Shown: one piece after another, positions 7,877-15,069 of the stretch
Position numbering within the stretch: position 1 is the first letter of the stretch
Layout: every line of letters starts with the position of its first letter
Assembly: GCF_004362715.1 (NCBI RefSeq)
Contig: NZ_SNYC01000006.1
Span: 310,001 to 374,000, forward strand
Direction of reading: 5' to 3'
DNA length: 64,000 bases
Source: Pedobacter metabolipauper
GTDB lineage: Bacteria > Bacteroidota > Bacteroidia > Sphingobacteriales > Sphingobacteriaceae
Made by a program: the position numbers and the translations under genes
Notes under the pieces: generated by a model
Told to the model about the DNA's origin: nothing
Databases searched by the model: none
Seen by the model: only the letters and a program-made list of their open reading frames with translations

Positions 7877-8089
7877 TTATTTAGTTTCACTAGTAGCTGA
7901 CTCTGCTTTACGCTTAGTCACTTCAGTATTTAATCGGGCAATATCCCTTCTTACCTTTTTAATGCGGGTAGGATTCTCTATAGCCGAAATTGTATGAGCA
8001 AATTTCAACTTTACTAAGTTTTCTTTTTCTTCTGCAATCCTGACTACTAGTTCTTCTTGTGAAAGCCCTGTGATTTCTGAGTTCTTCAT
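7877..8089 (-). CDS. rpmC: 50S ribosomal protein L29
   Basis: Two-helix protein at the polypeptide exit tunnel and part of the trigger-factor/SRP docking site with L23. The 70 residues show the LSQEELVVRIAEEKENLVKL helix and the IENPTRIKKVRRDIARLNTE helix. It keeps the rplP-rpmC-rpsQ order, but 72 bp separate it from rplP. Confidence 0.95.
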   Translation of the reverse strand: MKNSEITGLSQEELVVRIAEEKENLVKLKFAHTISAIENPTRIKKVRRDIARLNTEVTKRKAESATSETK

Positions 8090-8119
8090 TTTATTAATTT
8101 TTATGTTGTGGGTCTAGCG

Positions 8120-8144
8120 GTTGTAATAACAAGTTACTTACAAC
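8120..8144. promoter_or_regulatory. inverted repeat in the rplP-rpmC gap
   Basis: GTTGTAA (8120-8126) pairs with TTACAAC (8138-8144); AAC (8128-8130) and GTT (8133-8135) inside the loop can extend the pairing. The flanks carry GGGT and ACCC that could add an outer stem. No U run follows. An internal mRNA hairpin of unknown role. Confidence 0.35.
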
Positions 8145-8161
8145 ATTCAACCCAAAACTAC

Positions 8162-8584
8162 TTATGCCTCTACGTAATCTCTACGTACTACAAATTTTGT
8201 TTGGATCGGTAATTTTTGAGCGGCTAGTCTCATTGCTTCTTTAGCAACTTCTAAAGGAACACCTTCGGCTTCAAAAATAATACGTCCGGGTCTTACAACG
8301 GCTACCCAATATTCTGGAGCACCCTTACCTTTACCCATACGTACCTCAGCTGGTTTCTTAGTCACCGGTTTGTCCGGGAATATTCTAATCCATACCTGGC
8401 CTTCACGTTTCATGAAACGAGTTACCGCAATACGGGCTGCCTCTATCTGACGACTGGTAATCCAGGTCGACTCTAAAGATTTGATCCCGAAAGACCCGAA
8501 TGATAATTCAGCACCACGAGTTGCTAAACCTTTCATTCTGCCTTTTTGCATCTTTCTGAACTTCGTTCTTTTTGGCTGTAACAT
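8162..8584 (-). CDS. rplP: 50S ribosomal protein L16
   Basis: Large-subunit protein that organises the A-site tRNA elbow region. The 140 residues begin MLQPKRTKFRKMQKGRMKG and include IEAARIAVTRFMKREGQVWI, RIFPDKPVTKKPAEVRMGKG and KGAPEYWVAVVRPGRIIFE, all family hallmarks. It lies 38 bp after rpsC. Confidence 0.98.
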   Translation of the reverse strand: MLQPKRTKFRKMQKGRMKGLATRGAELSFGSFGIKSLESTWITSRQIEAARIAVTRFMKREGQVWIRIFPDKPVTKKPAEVRMGKGKGAPEYWVAVVRPGRIIFEAEGVPLEVAKEAMRLAAQKLPIQTKFVVRRDYVEA

Positions 8585-8622
8585 TTTATTCTAATATTAT
8601 CGTTAAACGATCTGTTAACTAA

Positions 8623-9471
8623 TTATTTACGAGGACCTCTGTTAGGAGTATTTCCGCCTCTATTATCTCTACCTTGACCAGGACCGCCTTGACCAGGGCC
8701 TCTTCCGCCACGACTTTTGTCGTTTCTTCTGTCGCCACCGCCGCCACGGTTATCTCTTTCCCTGCCACCAGCAAATGCACCTTCTGGTCTGCCACTTTTG
8801 CCAGGAGCATTGCTCGTAGCACCAATGTTTGGAGAAAGATCACGTTTACCGTAAACTTCACCTTTGCAGATCCAAACTTTAACACCTATTTTACCATAAG
8901 TAGTCAAAGCTTCAGCCAATGCATAATCAATGTCTGCACGGAAAGTATGCAAAGGAATCCTTCCTTCTTTATACTGTTCGCTACGAGCCATCTCAGCACC
9001 ACCTAACCTACCAGAGGTCATGATTTTGATACCTTCAGCACCCATACGCATAGTTGATGCGATAGTAGACTTCATTGCCCTACGGAAAGAAATCCTTGCC
9101 TCTAATTGTTTTGCAACACCTTCTGCTACTAATTGTGCATCAAGTTCAGGGCGTTTAATCTCAAAAATGTTGATCTGAATTTCCTTTTTAGTCAATTTCT
9201 TCAACTCTTCTTTGATCTTGTCAACTTCCTGTCCTGCCTTACCAATCACAATACCCGGACGAGCTGTATGGATAGTAACTGTAATGCGTTTTAAAGTACG
9301 CTCAATTACCACTTTAGCTACGCCGCCTTTTGCGATACGTACAGAAAGGTATTTTCTTATTTTTTCGTCCTCAACTAATTTATCAGCATAGTTGTTGCCT
9401 CCGAACCAGTTAGAATCCCAACCTTTGATGATTCCTAGCCTGTTACCTATTGGATGTGCTTTTTGTCCCAT
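8623..9471 (-). CDS. rpsC: 30S ribosomal protein S3 with Gly/Arg/Asn-rich C-terminal tail
   Basis: S3 forms the mRNA entry site with S4 and S5. Residues 1-210 are the normal S3 core: MGQKAHPIGNRLGIIKGWDS, the KH domain with HTARPGIVIGKAGQEVDKIK, and the C-terminal domain with MKSTIASTMRMGAEGIKI and GRIPLHTFRADIDYALAEA. The protein is 282 residues against about 233 in Escherichia coli. The extra ~60 residues are low-complexity, built of GGGGDRRNDKSRGGRGPGQG-like sequence. The tail is probably a disordered RNA-binding extension. Confidence 0.97.
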   Translation of the reverse strand: MGQKAHPIGNRLGIIKGWDSNWFGGNNYADKLVEDEKIRKYLSVRIAKGGVAKVVIERTLKRITVTIHTARPGIVIGKAGQEVDKIKEELKKLTKKEIQINIFEIKRPELDAQLVAEGVAKQLEARISFRRAMKSTIASTMRMGAEGIKIMTSGRLGGAEMARSEQYKEGRIPLHTFRADIDYALAEALTTYGKIGVKVWICKGEVYGKRDLSPNIGATSNAPGKSGRPEGAFAGGRERDNRGGGGDRRNDKSRGGRGPGQGGPGQGRDNRGGNTPNRGPRK

Positions 9472-9476
9472 TTCTG

Positions 9477-9839
9477 TTAATTAGTTTGAGTTTCAACGGT
9501 TTTACTATCTACTACCAAGGTTACGTGATTAGAACGTTTACGTATTCTATAACCGCGTCCTTGAGGTGCTGGTCTAAGTCTTTTTAACTGACGACCACCG
9601 CCTACCATTATCGTTTTAACGTATAACTGGTTTTCTTCAGGGCGAGAACCTTCATTTTTAGCTTCCCAGTTTTTAATCGCTGATAATAATAGTTTCTCAA
9701 CTTTTATTGCAGCTTCTTTATTGGTAAACTTTAAAATATGTAATGCTTTCTCAACACGCTCACCTCTGATAAGATCTACAACCAAACGCATCTTACGTGG
9801 TGAGGTTGGACAATTGTTTAATTTCGCTAATGCTTCCAT
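9477..9839 (-). CDS. rplV: 50S ribosomal protein L22
   Basis: Its beta-hairpin lines the exit tunnel. The 120 residues show the family opening AKLNNCPTSPRKMRLVVDLI, the KVEKLLLSAIKNWEAKNEG helix and the hairpin tip region RRLRPAPQGRGYRIRKRSNH-like (here QLKRLRPAPQGRGYRIRKRS). It lies between rpsS and rpsC as usual, with 5-7 bp gaps. Confidence 0.98.
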   Translation of the reverse strand: MEALAKLNNCPTSPRKMRLVVDLIRGERVEKALHILKFTNKEAAIKVEKLLLSAIKNWEAKNEGSRPEENQLYVKTIMVGGGRQLKRLRPAPQGRGYRIRKRSNHVTLVVDSKTVETQTN

Positions 9840-9846
9840 CTCTTAA

Positions 9847-10113
9847 TTATTTTTTCTTTTCAGAGTGACCCCTAAATGTTCTGGTTGGAGCAAACTCTCC
9901 CAGCTTGTGACCAACCATGTTTTCTGTTACGTATACCGGTATAAATTTATTACCGTTATGTACTGCAAATGTATGACCCACAAAATCTGGTGAGATCATT
10001 GATCTGCGTGACCAAGTTTTAATGACAGACTTTTTGCCTGAATCATTCATAGAGACTACTTTCTTCTCTACGTTATGGTCAATATAAGGTCCTTTTTTTA
10101 TCGAACGAGCCAT
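9847..10113 (-). CDS. rpsS: 30S ribosomal protein S19
   Basis: 30S head protein near S13 and the A-site finger. The 88 residues begin MARSIKKGPYIDHNVEKKV and contain the diagnostic IKTWSRRSMISPDFVGHTF and MVGHKLGEFAPTRTFRGHS. Its start overlaps the rplB stop by one base, suggesting coupled translation. Confidence 0.98.
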   Translation of the reverse strand: MARSIKKGPYIDHNVEKKVVSMNDSGKKSVIKTWSRRSMISPDFVGHTFAVHNGNKFIPVYVTENMVGHKLGEFAPTRTFRGHSEKKK

Positions 10114-10937
10114 TATTTCTTCCTTTTCTCTATGATGAAACGATTTGAGTATTTTTTAAGTGAGCGGGTCTTAAAGCCTTTAGAATACATACCATTCCTT
10201 GAGCGGGGCTGACCTCCTGATGAACGACCTTCACCACCACCCATTGGGTGATCGACTGGGTTCATCGCTACCGGACGTGTTCTAGGACGACGACCTAACC
10301 AACGTTTACGACCTGCTTTACCCAATACTTCATTTGCATGATCTGAATTGGAAACCGCTCCGATTGTTGCCAAACAAGCAGTCAAGATCAATCTTGTCTC
10401 GCCTGAAGGCATTTTCAATGTTGCATATTTACCATCACGAGCTGCAAGCTGTGCATAAGCACCTGCGCTACGTGCCAATTGAGCACCACGACCTGGATGA
10501 ATCTCCACGTTGTGTACAATAGAACCCAAAGGTATATTGGCCAATTTTAAAGTATTTCCCACTTCTGGTGTTGCAGTATCACCCGATACTACTTTTTGCC
10601 CTACTTGCAATCCTTCCGGTGCAATAATATAACGCTTCTCGCCATCTGCATAATGTAATAATGCAATACGTGCGGTACGGTTTGGATCGTATTCAACAGT
10701 AGCTACTGTTGCAGGAATATCAAATTTCTCACGTTTAAAGTCAATTAAACGATAAGATTTTTTATGACCACCACCCATGTAGCGCATAGTCATCTTTCCT
10801 GTATTGTTACGTCCTCCCGATTTCTTAGAAGATACAACCAATGATTTTTCGGGCTTGGTTGCTGTAATCTCCGTAAAACTGGCACCTACTCTAAAGCGGG
10901 TTCCCGGAGTGACTGGTTTAAATTTTCTTAAGCCCAT
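10113..10937 (-). CDS. rplB: 50S ribosomal protein L2
   Basis: Essential for subunit association and peptidyl-transferase assembly. The 274 residues show the RNA-binding OB region (KSGGRNNTGKMTMRYMGGGH), the SH3-like core with GRGAQLARSAGAYAQLAARD, and the near-universal C-terminal block RPVAMNPVDHPMGGGEGRSS, whose histidine is the conserved H229 equivalent. Start and length are typical; it lies 24 bp after rplW. Confidence 0.98.
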   Translation of the reverse strand: MGLRKFKPVTPGTRFRVGASFTEITATKPEKSLVVSSKKSGGRNNTGKMTMRYMGGGHKKSYRLIDFKREKFDIPATVATVEYDPNRTARIALLHYADGEKRYIIAPEGLQVGQKVVSGDTATPEVGNTLKLANIPLGSIVHNVEIHPGRGAQLARSAGAYAQLAARDGKYATLKMPSGETRLILTACLATIGAVSNSDHANEVLGKAGRKRWLGRRPRTRPVAMNPVDHPMGGGEGRSSGGQPRSRNGMYSKGFKTRSLKKYSNRFIIEKRKK

Positions 10938-10961
10938 AGTTTATAAATATTTCAATTCTTA

Positions 10962-11252
10962 TTAAATATTCGCGTAATAATCTATTGTCTCACCTGCTTT
11001 TAAGGTTACAATAGCTTTTTTATATTTCGGGCTACGTCCCGTAACTAATCCACCTTTAGTGTTTCTCGACTTAACTTTACCATTTACAACCATTGTATTA
11101 ATGGCTAAAATGCTTACGCCGTACATCTTCTCTATGGCTTCTTTAATTTGCAGTTTGTTAGCTTTATGTTCTACTTTGAAAGTAAAGCGGTTAGACTTTT
11201 CTGTCAGAACAGAAGCTTTTTCTGTTAATATTGGTTTCTTTAAAAGTTCCAT
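10962..11252 (-). CDS. rplW: 50S ribosomal protein L23
   Basis: Exit-tunnel protein that docks trigger factor and SRP. The ATG at 11252 gives MELLKKPILTEKASVLTEKS (96 residues), the expected start. A TTG four codons upstream overlaps the rplD stop and is not preferred. The FKVEHKANKLQIKEAIEKMY and KSRNTKGGLVTGRSPKYKKA blocks are diagnostic. Confidence 0.96.
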   Translation of the reverse strand: MELLKKPILTEKASVLTEKSNRFTFKVEHKANKLQIKEAIEKMYGVSILAINTMVVNGKVKSRNTKGGLVTGRSPKYKKAIVTLKAGETIDYYANI

Positions 11253-11253
11253 A

Positions 11254-11883
11254 TTACTTGGCAAATGCCTCCTCCAATGTTTTAAGAGAATCAGTAGTAA
11301 ACAAAAGCTTGCTGCAATTCAATACATCATATGTATTCAACTGATCTGCAGTGATCACTTTCGCTTTCTGAATGTTTCTGCTTGATAAATAGATATTGTT
11401 ATTTTGTGAAGGTAAAACCAACAATGTCTTTTCGCCAGCTAAATTTAATGCGCTAACCAAATTGATGTAGTTTTTAGTTTTGATTGAATCAAAGCTAAAG
11501 TCTTCTAAGATCACAACATTTGAATCTTGTGCTTTATAAGACAATGCAGACTTACGAGCCAGCACTTTTAGTTTTTTATTCAATTTGAAACTATAGTCAC
11601 GTGGTTGAGGACCAAATACGCGACCACCACCATTAAACAATGGAGATTTAATACTTCCGGCACGAGCACCACCAGTACCTTTTTGTTTGTATAGTTTACG
11701 GGTTGAACCAGCAATCTCATTACGTTGTTTAGATTTGTGAGTTCCCTGACGTTGATTCGCCAAGTATTGTTTCACATCTAAATAAATTGCGTGGTCTACA
11801 GGCGTAATGCCAAATACCGACTCAGGGAGCTGCACTTTGGCACCTGTCTCTTTTCCTGAAATGTTTAATACTTTAACTTCCAT
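11254..11883 (-). CDS. rplD: 50S ribosomal protein L4
   Basis: L4 lines the exit tunnel with L22 and in enterobacteria autoregulates the S10 operon. The 209 residues include QRQGTHKSKQRNEIAGSTRK, the tunnel loop KLYKQKGTGGARAGSIKSPL and GGGRVFGPQPRDYSFKLNKK. It lies 4 bp after rplC. Whether it regulates this operon is unknown, but a leader hairpin exists upstream of rplC. Confidence 0.98.
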   Translation of the reverse strand: MEVKVLNISGKETGAKVQLPESVFGITPVDHAIYLDVKQYLANQRQGTHKSKQRNEIAGSTRKLYKQKGTGGARAGSIKSPLFNGGGRVFGPQPRDYSFKLNKKLKVLARKSALSYKAQDSNVVILEDFSFDSIKTKNYINLVSALNLAGEKTLLVLPSQNNNIYLSSRNIQKAKVITADQLNTYDVLNCSKLLFTTDSLKTLEEAFAK

Positions 11884-11887
11884 CTGC

Positions 11888-12505
11888 TTACTTATCTAAG
11901 ATTACGTAAGAACCCTTAGCTCCTGGAATGGAACCACTAACTACAACAAGGTTTTGATCAGCATAAACTTTCAAAACTTGTAAGTTTTGAACTTTAACAC
12001 GGTCTCCACCCATTCTTCCCGCCATACGCATGCCTTTAAATACACGTGCAGGATAAGAAGCAGCACCCAATGAACCTGGCGCACGCATTCTGTTATGCTG
12101 TCCGTGAGTTTGGCCACCAACACCACCGAAACCATGACGTTTTACAACACCCTGGAAACCTTTACCTTTTGACGTACCAACTACATCCACAAAATCTCCT
12201 TCATTAAAGATGCTTACCGTTACAGTATCACCTAAATTTAAAGACTCTTCAAATGGTTCAAATTCAACCAATTTACGCTTTGGTGTAGTACTTGCTTTCG
12301 CAAAGTGCCCTTTAAGGGGCTGAGTGGTGTTCTTTTCTTTAGCTTCGTCGAAACCCAATTGAACTGAAACGTAACCGTCTTTCTCTTCGGTCTTAACCTG
12401 CGTAACTACACAAGGCCCAGCTTCGATCACCGTACATGGAATGTTTTTTCCATCGGCGTCGAAAATGCTGGTCATTCCTACTTTTTTTCCAATAATACCT
12501 GACAT
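11888..12505 (-). CDS. rplC: 50S ribosomal protein L3
   Basis: Early-assembly protein whose extended loop approaches the peptidyl-transferase centre. The 205 residues begin MSGIIGKKVGMTSIFDADGK and carry the signature KGKGFQGVVKRHGFGGVGGQ then THGQHNRMRAPGSLGAASYP; the glutamine in this loop is the usual methylation site in enterobacteria. It is the first gene of its transcript here because rpsJ has been separated from it, and a clear promoter lies 78 bp upstream. Confidence 0.98.
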   Translation of the reverse strand: MSGIIGKKVGMTSIFDADGKNIPCTVIEAGPCVVTQVKTEEKDGYVSVQLGFDEAKEKNTTQPLKGHFAKASTTPKRKLVEFEPFEESLNLGDTVTVSIFNEGDFVDVVGTSKGKGFQGVVKRHGFGGVGGQTHGQHNRMRAPGSLGAASYPARVFKGMRMAGRMGGDRVKVQNLQVLKVYADQNLVVVSGSIPGAKGSYVILDK

Positions 12506-12530
12506 TTTCTTTTTTTAATTTAACACCCAT

Positions 12531-12548
12531 CGAAGCAGTAGGGCTTCG
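12531..12548. promoter_or_regulatory. hairpin in the 5' leader of rplC
   Basis: CGAAGC (12531-12536) and GCTTCG (12543-12548) form a 6-bp stem with a 6-nt loop in the leader between the S10-operon promoter and the rplC ATG. An upstream GGAT-GTGT-ATCC element (12561-12572) could form a second small stem. The position suits ribosomal-protein feedback control, which is inference. Confidence 0.45.
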
Positions 12549-12582
12549 TTCAAGGTGGATACACATCCCCGTTAAGGGAGGG

Positions 12583-12613
12583 CAAAAATAGGAAAGAAAT
12601 CTTAATTTTCAAA
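12583..12613 (-). promoter_or_regulatory. promoter of the rplC (S10) operon
   Basis: Minus strand reads TTTG (complement of 12610-12613), exactly 19 nt spacer, then TATTTTTG (complement of 12583-12590). This is a full match to the Bacteroidetes TTTG-N19-TAnnTTTG consensus. It leaves a leader of roughly 70-75 nt before the rplC ATG. Confidence 0.8.
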
Positions 12614-12687
12614 TAGTTAGCACATTATTTTTTCAAATAAATGCAAAAAAAATAATTAGAAGGGGTAACATACATTTAAAACAAGTT

Positions 12688-13083
12688 TTAGCCAGCCAAC
12701 TTATTGCTTAAACTAATTAGTATTATACACAAAACGAACAAGCCAATCACTACATATAAATAATCACGCTCAATTAAGAAGCTAAAAATTGAGAAAACAA
12801 CCCGAGCTATAGGCGTGAAGATCAGCAGCAATACACCAAATTGGATAATTGCACCGCCATTCATCGTTTTTAATCCTTTAAAGATTGCTTCCAGTGAAGA
12901 AAACCCAGACCTGCCTGCATCAAACTTACTATAATCAACTACTTCAGAATGGTTTAAAAAAAGATAAACAACCCCGCCCGTAAAAACAACTGCCATAGAA
13001 GCAATTACACCTACCCGCAGCAGCGTACCAAGAATGATCTGAATATCCTGGTCCGCAAAGAAATTTTTATTCTCCTTACTCAT
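12688..13083 (-). CDS. DUF1634 family membrane protein
   Basis: 131-residue inner-membrane protein with three hydrophobic segments (about 16-40, 70-95 and 105-128) and a charged N-terminus (MSKENKNFFADQDIQIILGT). This matches the DUF1634 family, which is commonly encoded directly after TauE/SafE permeases. Its ATG overlaps the permease stop by four bases (ATGA), so they are co-translated and probably work together in transport. No catalytic motif is visible. It belongs to the cassette that splits rpsJ from rplC. Confidence 0.8.
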   Translation of the reverse strand: MSKENKNFFADQDIQIILGTLLRVGVIASMAVVFTGGVVYLFLNHSEVVDYSKFDAGRSGFSSLEAIFKGLKTMNGGAIIQFGVLLLIFTPIARVVFSIFSFLIERDYLYVVIGLFVLCIILISLSNKLAG

Positions 13084-13916
13084 AGTCTCCCTGTTAATCC
13101 GTTATAAATCATTTGAAAAGCTAAAAATGTTACTACAACGGCAAAAATTACTTTAAGCTTATCCGTTTTTGTACGCACAAGGATCTTAGAACCCACCGTA
13201 GCACCAAGCATTACACCCAATGAAACCGGCATCGCTATTCCTGGATCAATCTGGCCCCTGTGTAAGTACACAATAGCACTGGCCGCAGCTGTAACCCCCA
13301 TCATGAAGTTACTCGTTGTAGTAGATACCTTAAAAGGCATCCTCATGATGTTATCCATAGCAATAACTTTTAATGCCCCTGAGCCTATACCCAGCAAGCC
13401 AGAAATAATGCCCGCTAAAAACATCATTACAAATCCACCTAAAACATGGTGAACAGCATATTTTTGAACTCCATTTGCAGTCGGATAGGTTCCGTTCAGC
13501 TTGAAAAAAACCGCAAGCTTACCAGAAGTATCATTGTCAGAACGGTCAATCTTCTTTCTTACCATCATCACTGCAGAAAACAAAAGAATAAGACCAAAAG
13601 TAATGGCAATATAACTTGGGTCAATAAACACAGTAATTATAGCTCCTATGATCGCACTTATTGTTGTTGCTACTTCAAGAAACATTCCTATTCGAATATT
13701 TGTGATCCCCTCCTTAACATAGGCAGCAGCAGAACCTGAAGAAGTTGCAATTACAGAAATAATGGAAGCGCCAATAGCATAATGCAGATCTACCCCCAAT
13801 ACAAGAGTTAATAAAGGAATAATGATAACCCCGCCGCCAAGCCCCGTCAGGGAGCCTAACAATCCTGCCAGAAAAGCTCCTAACAAAACTATAATTGTAA
13901 ATAGTAATACCGACAT
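13080..13916 (-). CDS. TauE/SafE family sulfite/organosulfur anion permease
   Basis: 278-residue polytopic membrane protein of the TauE/SafE (DUF81) family, which exports or imports sulfite, sulfoacetate and related anions. The family glycine motifs appear twice: LAGLLGSLTGLGGGVIIIPL near the N-terminus and GIISGLLGIGSGALKVIAMD in the second half, the expected inverted-repeat arrangement. A charged cytoplasmic loop (residues ~120-150) separates the halves. The ATG at 13916 is preferred to a TTG nine codons upstream. A TATATTTG box lies only 5 nt before this ATG, so the mRNA may be leaderless. The substrate cannot be told from sequence. Confidence 0.85.
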   Translation of the reverse strand: MSVLLFTIIVLLGAFLAGLLGSLTGLGGGVIIIPLLTLVLGVDLHYAIGASIISVIATSSGSAAAYVKEGITNIRIGMFLEVATTISAIIGAIITVFIDPSYIAITFGLILLFSAVMMVRKKIDRSDNDTSGKLAVFFKLNGTYPTANGVQKYAVHHVLGGFVMMFLAGIISGLLGIGSGALKVIAMDNIMRMPFKVSTTTSNFMMGVTAAASAIVYLHRGQIDPGIAMPVSLGVMLGATVGSKILVRTKTDKLKVIFAVVVTFLAFQMIYNGLTGRL

Positions 13917-13921
13917 TGCTG

Positions 13922-13950
13922 CAAATATACTATCTCCAAACAAAACACAA
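13922..13950 (-). promoter_or_regulatory. candidate promoter of the TauE-DUF1634 pair
   Basis: Minus strand TTG (complement of 13948-13950), 18-nt spacer, TATATTTG (complement of 13922-13929). The -7 box is perfect and only 5 nt precede the ATG, predicting a leaderless or nearly leaderless transcript. Confidence 0.55.
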
Positions 13951-13971
13951 TAAATTAAAATATGAATGTTA

Positions 13972-13989
13972 AATTAGTCGCAACTAATT
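13972..13989. promoter_or_regulatory. inverted repeat in the divergent intergenic region
   Basis: AATTAGT and ACTAATT flank CGCA, a 7-bp inverted repeat between the TauE gene (minus) and the 14014 gene (plus). It could be an operator or chance AT-rich symmetry. Confidence 0.25.
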
Positions 13990-14013
13990 AAGTGTTTTAC
14001 AAAAGATCCACTA

Positions 14014-14646
14014 ATGAAAAAGATTTTATCCCTCGCTGCAATTTTATTAATTACATTAACCGTACATGCGCAGCTGGCCACTGATACAACAAATAAAAAG
14101 CCTGCAGATACGATAAAAGCAGTAACAAACCTTCAGGCTCAATATGAACTTATGTTATCACGGTCAAAAACGGTAAATGGTTATAAGCTCCTAAACCCAT
14201 ACAGACTTTCGACTTTCTGGAAAAATGTTGTGGATACCCTTACTACCGAACGTAACAAACAAATAAGTTCAGAACAAAAGGCATTAGAACTTGAGCAGGA
14301 AATTTCTGGTTTAAAATCACAGGTTTCAGGCAGCAAAACGGTTATAGCCAGTTCAAATTCTAAATCAAATGAGGTTAGTTTTTTGGGGATGTCAGTTACT
14401 AAAACCAATTACAGCATCACAGTCTGGAGTATAATTATAGCGCTTGCCATTGCACTTACTGTAGTGATCTTAAGATCAGCCAAACACATTCATGAGGCGA
14501 AGTATAGAAGAACATTATATGACGAGATCGCTCAGGAATACCAGAATTATAAAACAAAAGCAAACGATAAAGAGAAAAAGCTGGCCAGGGAACTTCAGGA
14601 TGAGCGGAATAAACTTGACGATCTAAAAAGTCAGGGAAAGAACTAA
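14014..14646 (+). CDS. uncharacterised envelope protein, signal peptide + coiled coil + one membrane helix
   Basis: 210 residues. Residues 1-20 form a signal peptide (MKKILSLAAILLITLTVHAQ). A periplasmic stretch with heptad-like helices follows (~75-105, EQKALELEQEISGLKSQVSG). One transmembrane helix spans about 132-153 (SVWSIIIALAIALTVVIL-like), then a basic coiled-coil cytoplasmic tail. The architecture matches a Bacteroidetes family often labelled 'tRNA (guanine-N1)-methyltransferase' in databases. No SAM-binding or knotted-methyltransferase motif is visible, so that name is not supported. It is transcribed against the ribosomal genes and shares a bidirectional terminator with rpsJ. Function unknown. 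Confidence 0.8.
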   Translation: MKKILSLAAILLITLTVHAQLATDTTNKKPADTIKAVTNLQAQYELMLSRSKTVNGYKLLNPYRLSTFWKNVVDTLTTERNKQISSEQKALELEQEISGLKSQVSGSKTVIASSNSKSNEVSFLGMSVTKTNYSITVWSIIIALAIALTVVILRSAKHIHEAKYRRTLYDEIAQEYQNYKTKANDKEKKLARELQDERNKLDDLKSQGKN

Positions 14647-14684
14647 CAAAAAGAGCCCTTTGAATTTCAAAGGGCTCTTTTTGT
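14646..14684. terminator. bidirectional terminator between the 14014 gene and rpsJ
   Basis: A near-perfect 39-nt palindrome with the GC-rich core GAGCCCTTTGA/TCAAAGGGCTC flanked by A5 on one side and T5 on the other. It provides a U run in both directions and ends the plus-strand gene and the rpsL-rpsG-fusA-rpsJ transcript. Confidence 0.9.
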
Positions 14685-14702
14685 TTACTGTAAAAAGTAT
14701 AA

Positions 14703-15008
14703 TTAAACTTTAATTTCTACTTCAACACCACTAGGTAGTTCAAGTTTCATTAAAGCATCAACCGTTTTAGAGTTAGAGCTATAAATATCTAACAAACGTT
14801 TGTATGCACACAATTGAAACTGCTCACGCGCTTTCTTGTTCACGTGTGGTGAACGAAGTACAGTAAAGATTTTCTTTTCTGTCGGCAACGGAATTGGTCC
14901 GCTTACCACTGCACCCGTAGGTTTAACAGTTTTAACGATTTTCTCAGCAGATTTATCTACCAAGTTGTAATCGTAAGATTTTAATTTAATTCTGATTCTT
15001 TGGCTCAT
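14703..15008 (-). CDS. rpsJ: 30S ribosomal protein S10
   Basis: S10 is a 30S head protein that also serves as NusE in antitermination with NusB. The 101 residues begin MSQRIRIKLKSYDYNLVDKS and carry GPIPLPTEKKIFTVLRSPHV and KKAREQFQLCAYKRLLDIYS. In most bacteria rpsJ leads directly into rplC; here it ends at a terminator and a three-gene cassette intervenes. It follows fusA by 61 bp. Confidence 0.98.
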   Translation of the reverse strand: MSQRIRIKLKSYDYNLVDKSAEKIVKTVKPTGAVVSGPIPLPTEKKIFTVLRSPHVNKKAREQFQLCAYKRLLDIYSSNSKTVDALMKLELPSGVEVEIKV

Positions 15009-15069
15009 GTTTTTATATTTAAGGCTGCCTGTTAGAGCTATTAATAACAGGCAACCGGTTTAATTTTTA

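Noticed and set aside
8619..8885. 88-codon minus-strand frame in the rpsC tail
   Set aside because: Alternative frame of the low-complexity glycine/arginine repeat in rpsC; no start signal or homology-like sequence.
12688..14646. Transposon or integron origin of the cassette between rpsJ and rplC
   Set aside because: No transposase, integrase, terminal inverted repeats or target-site duplication is visible; only the position is unusual.
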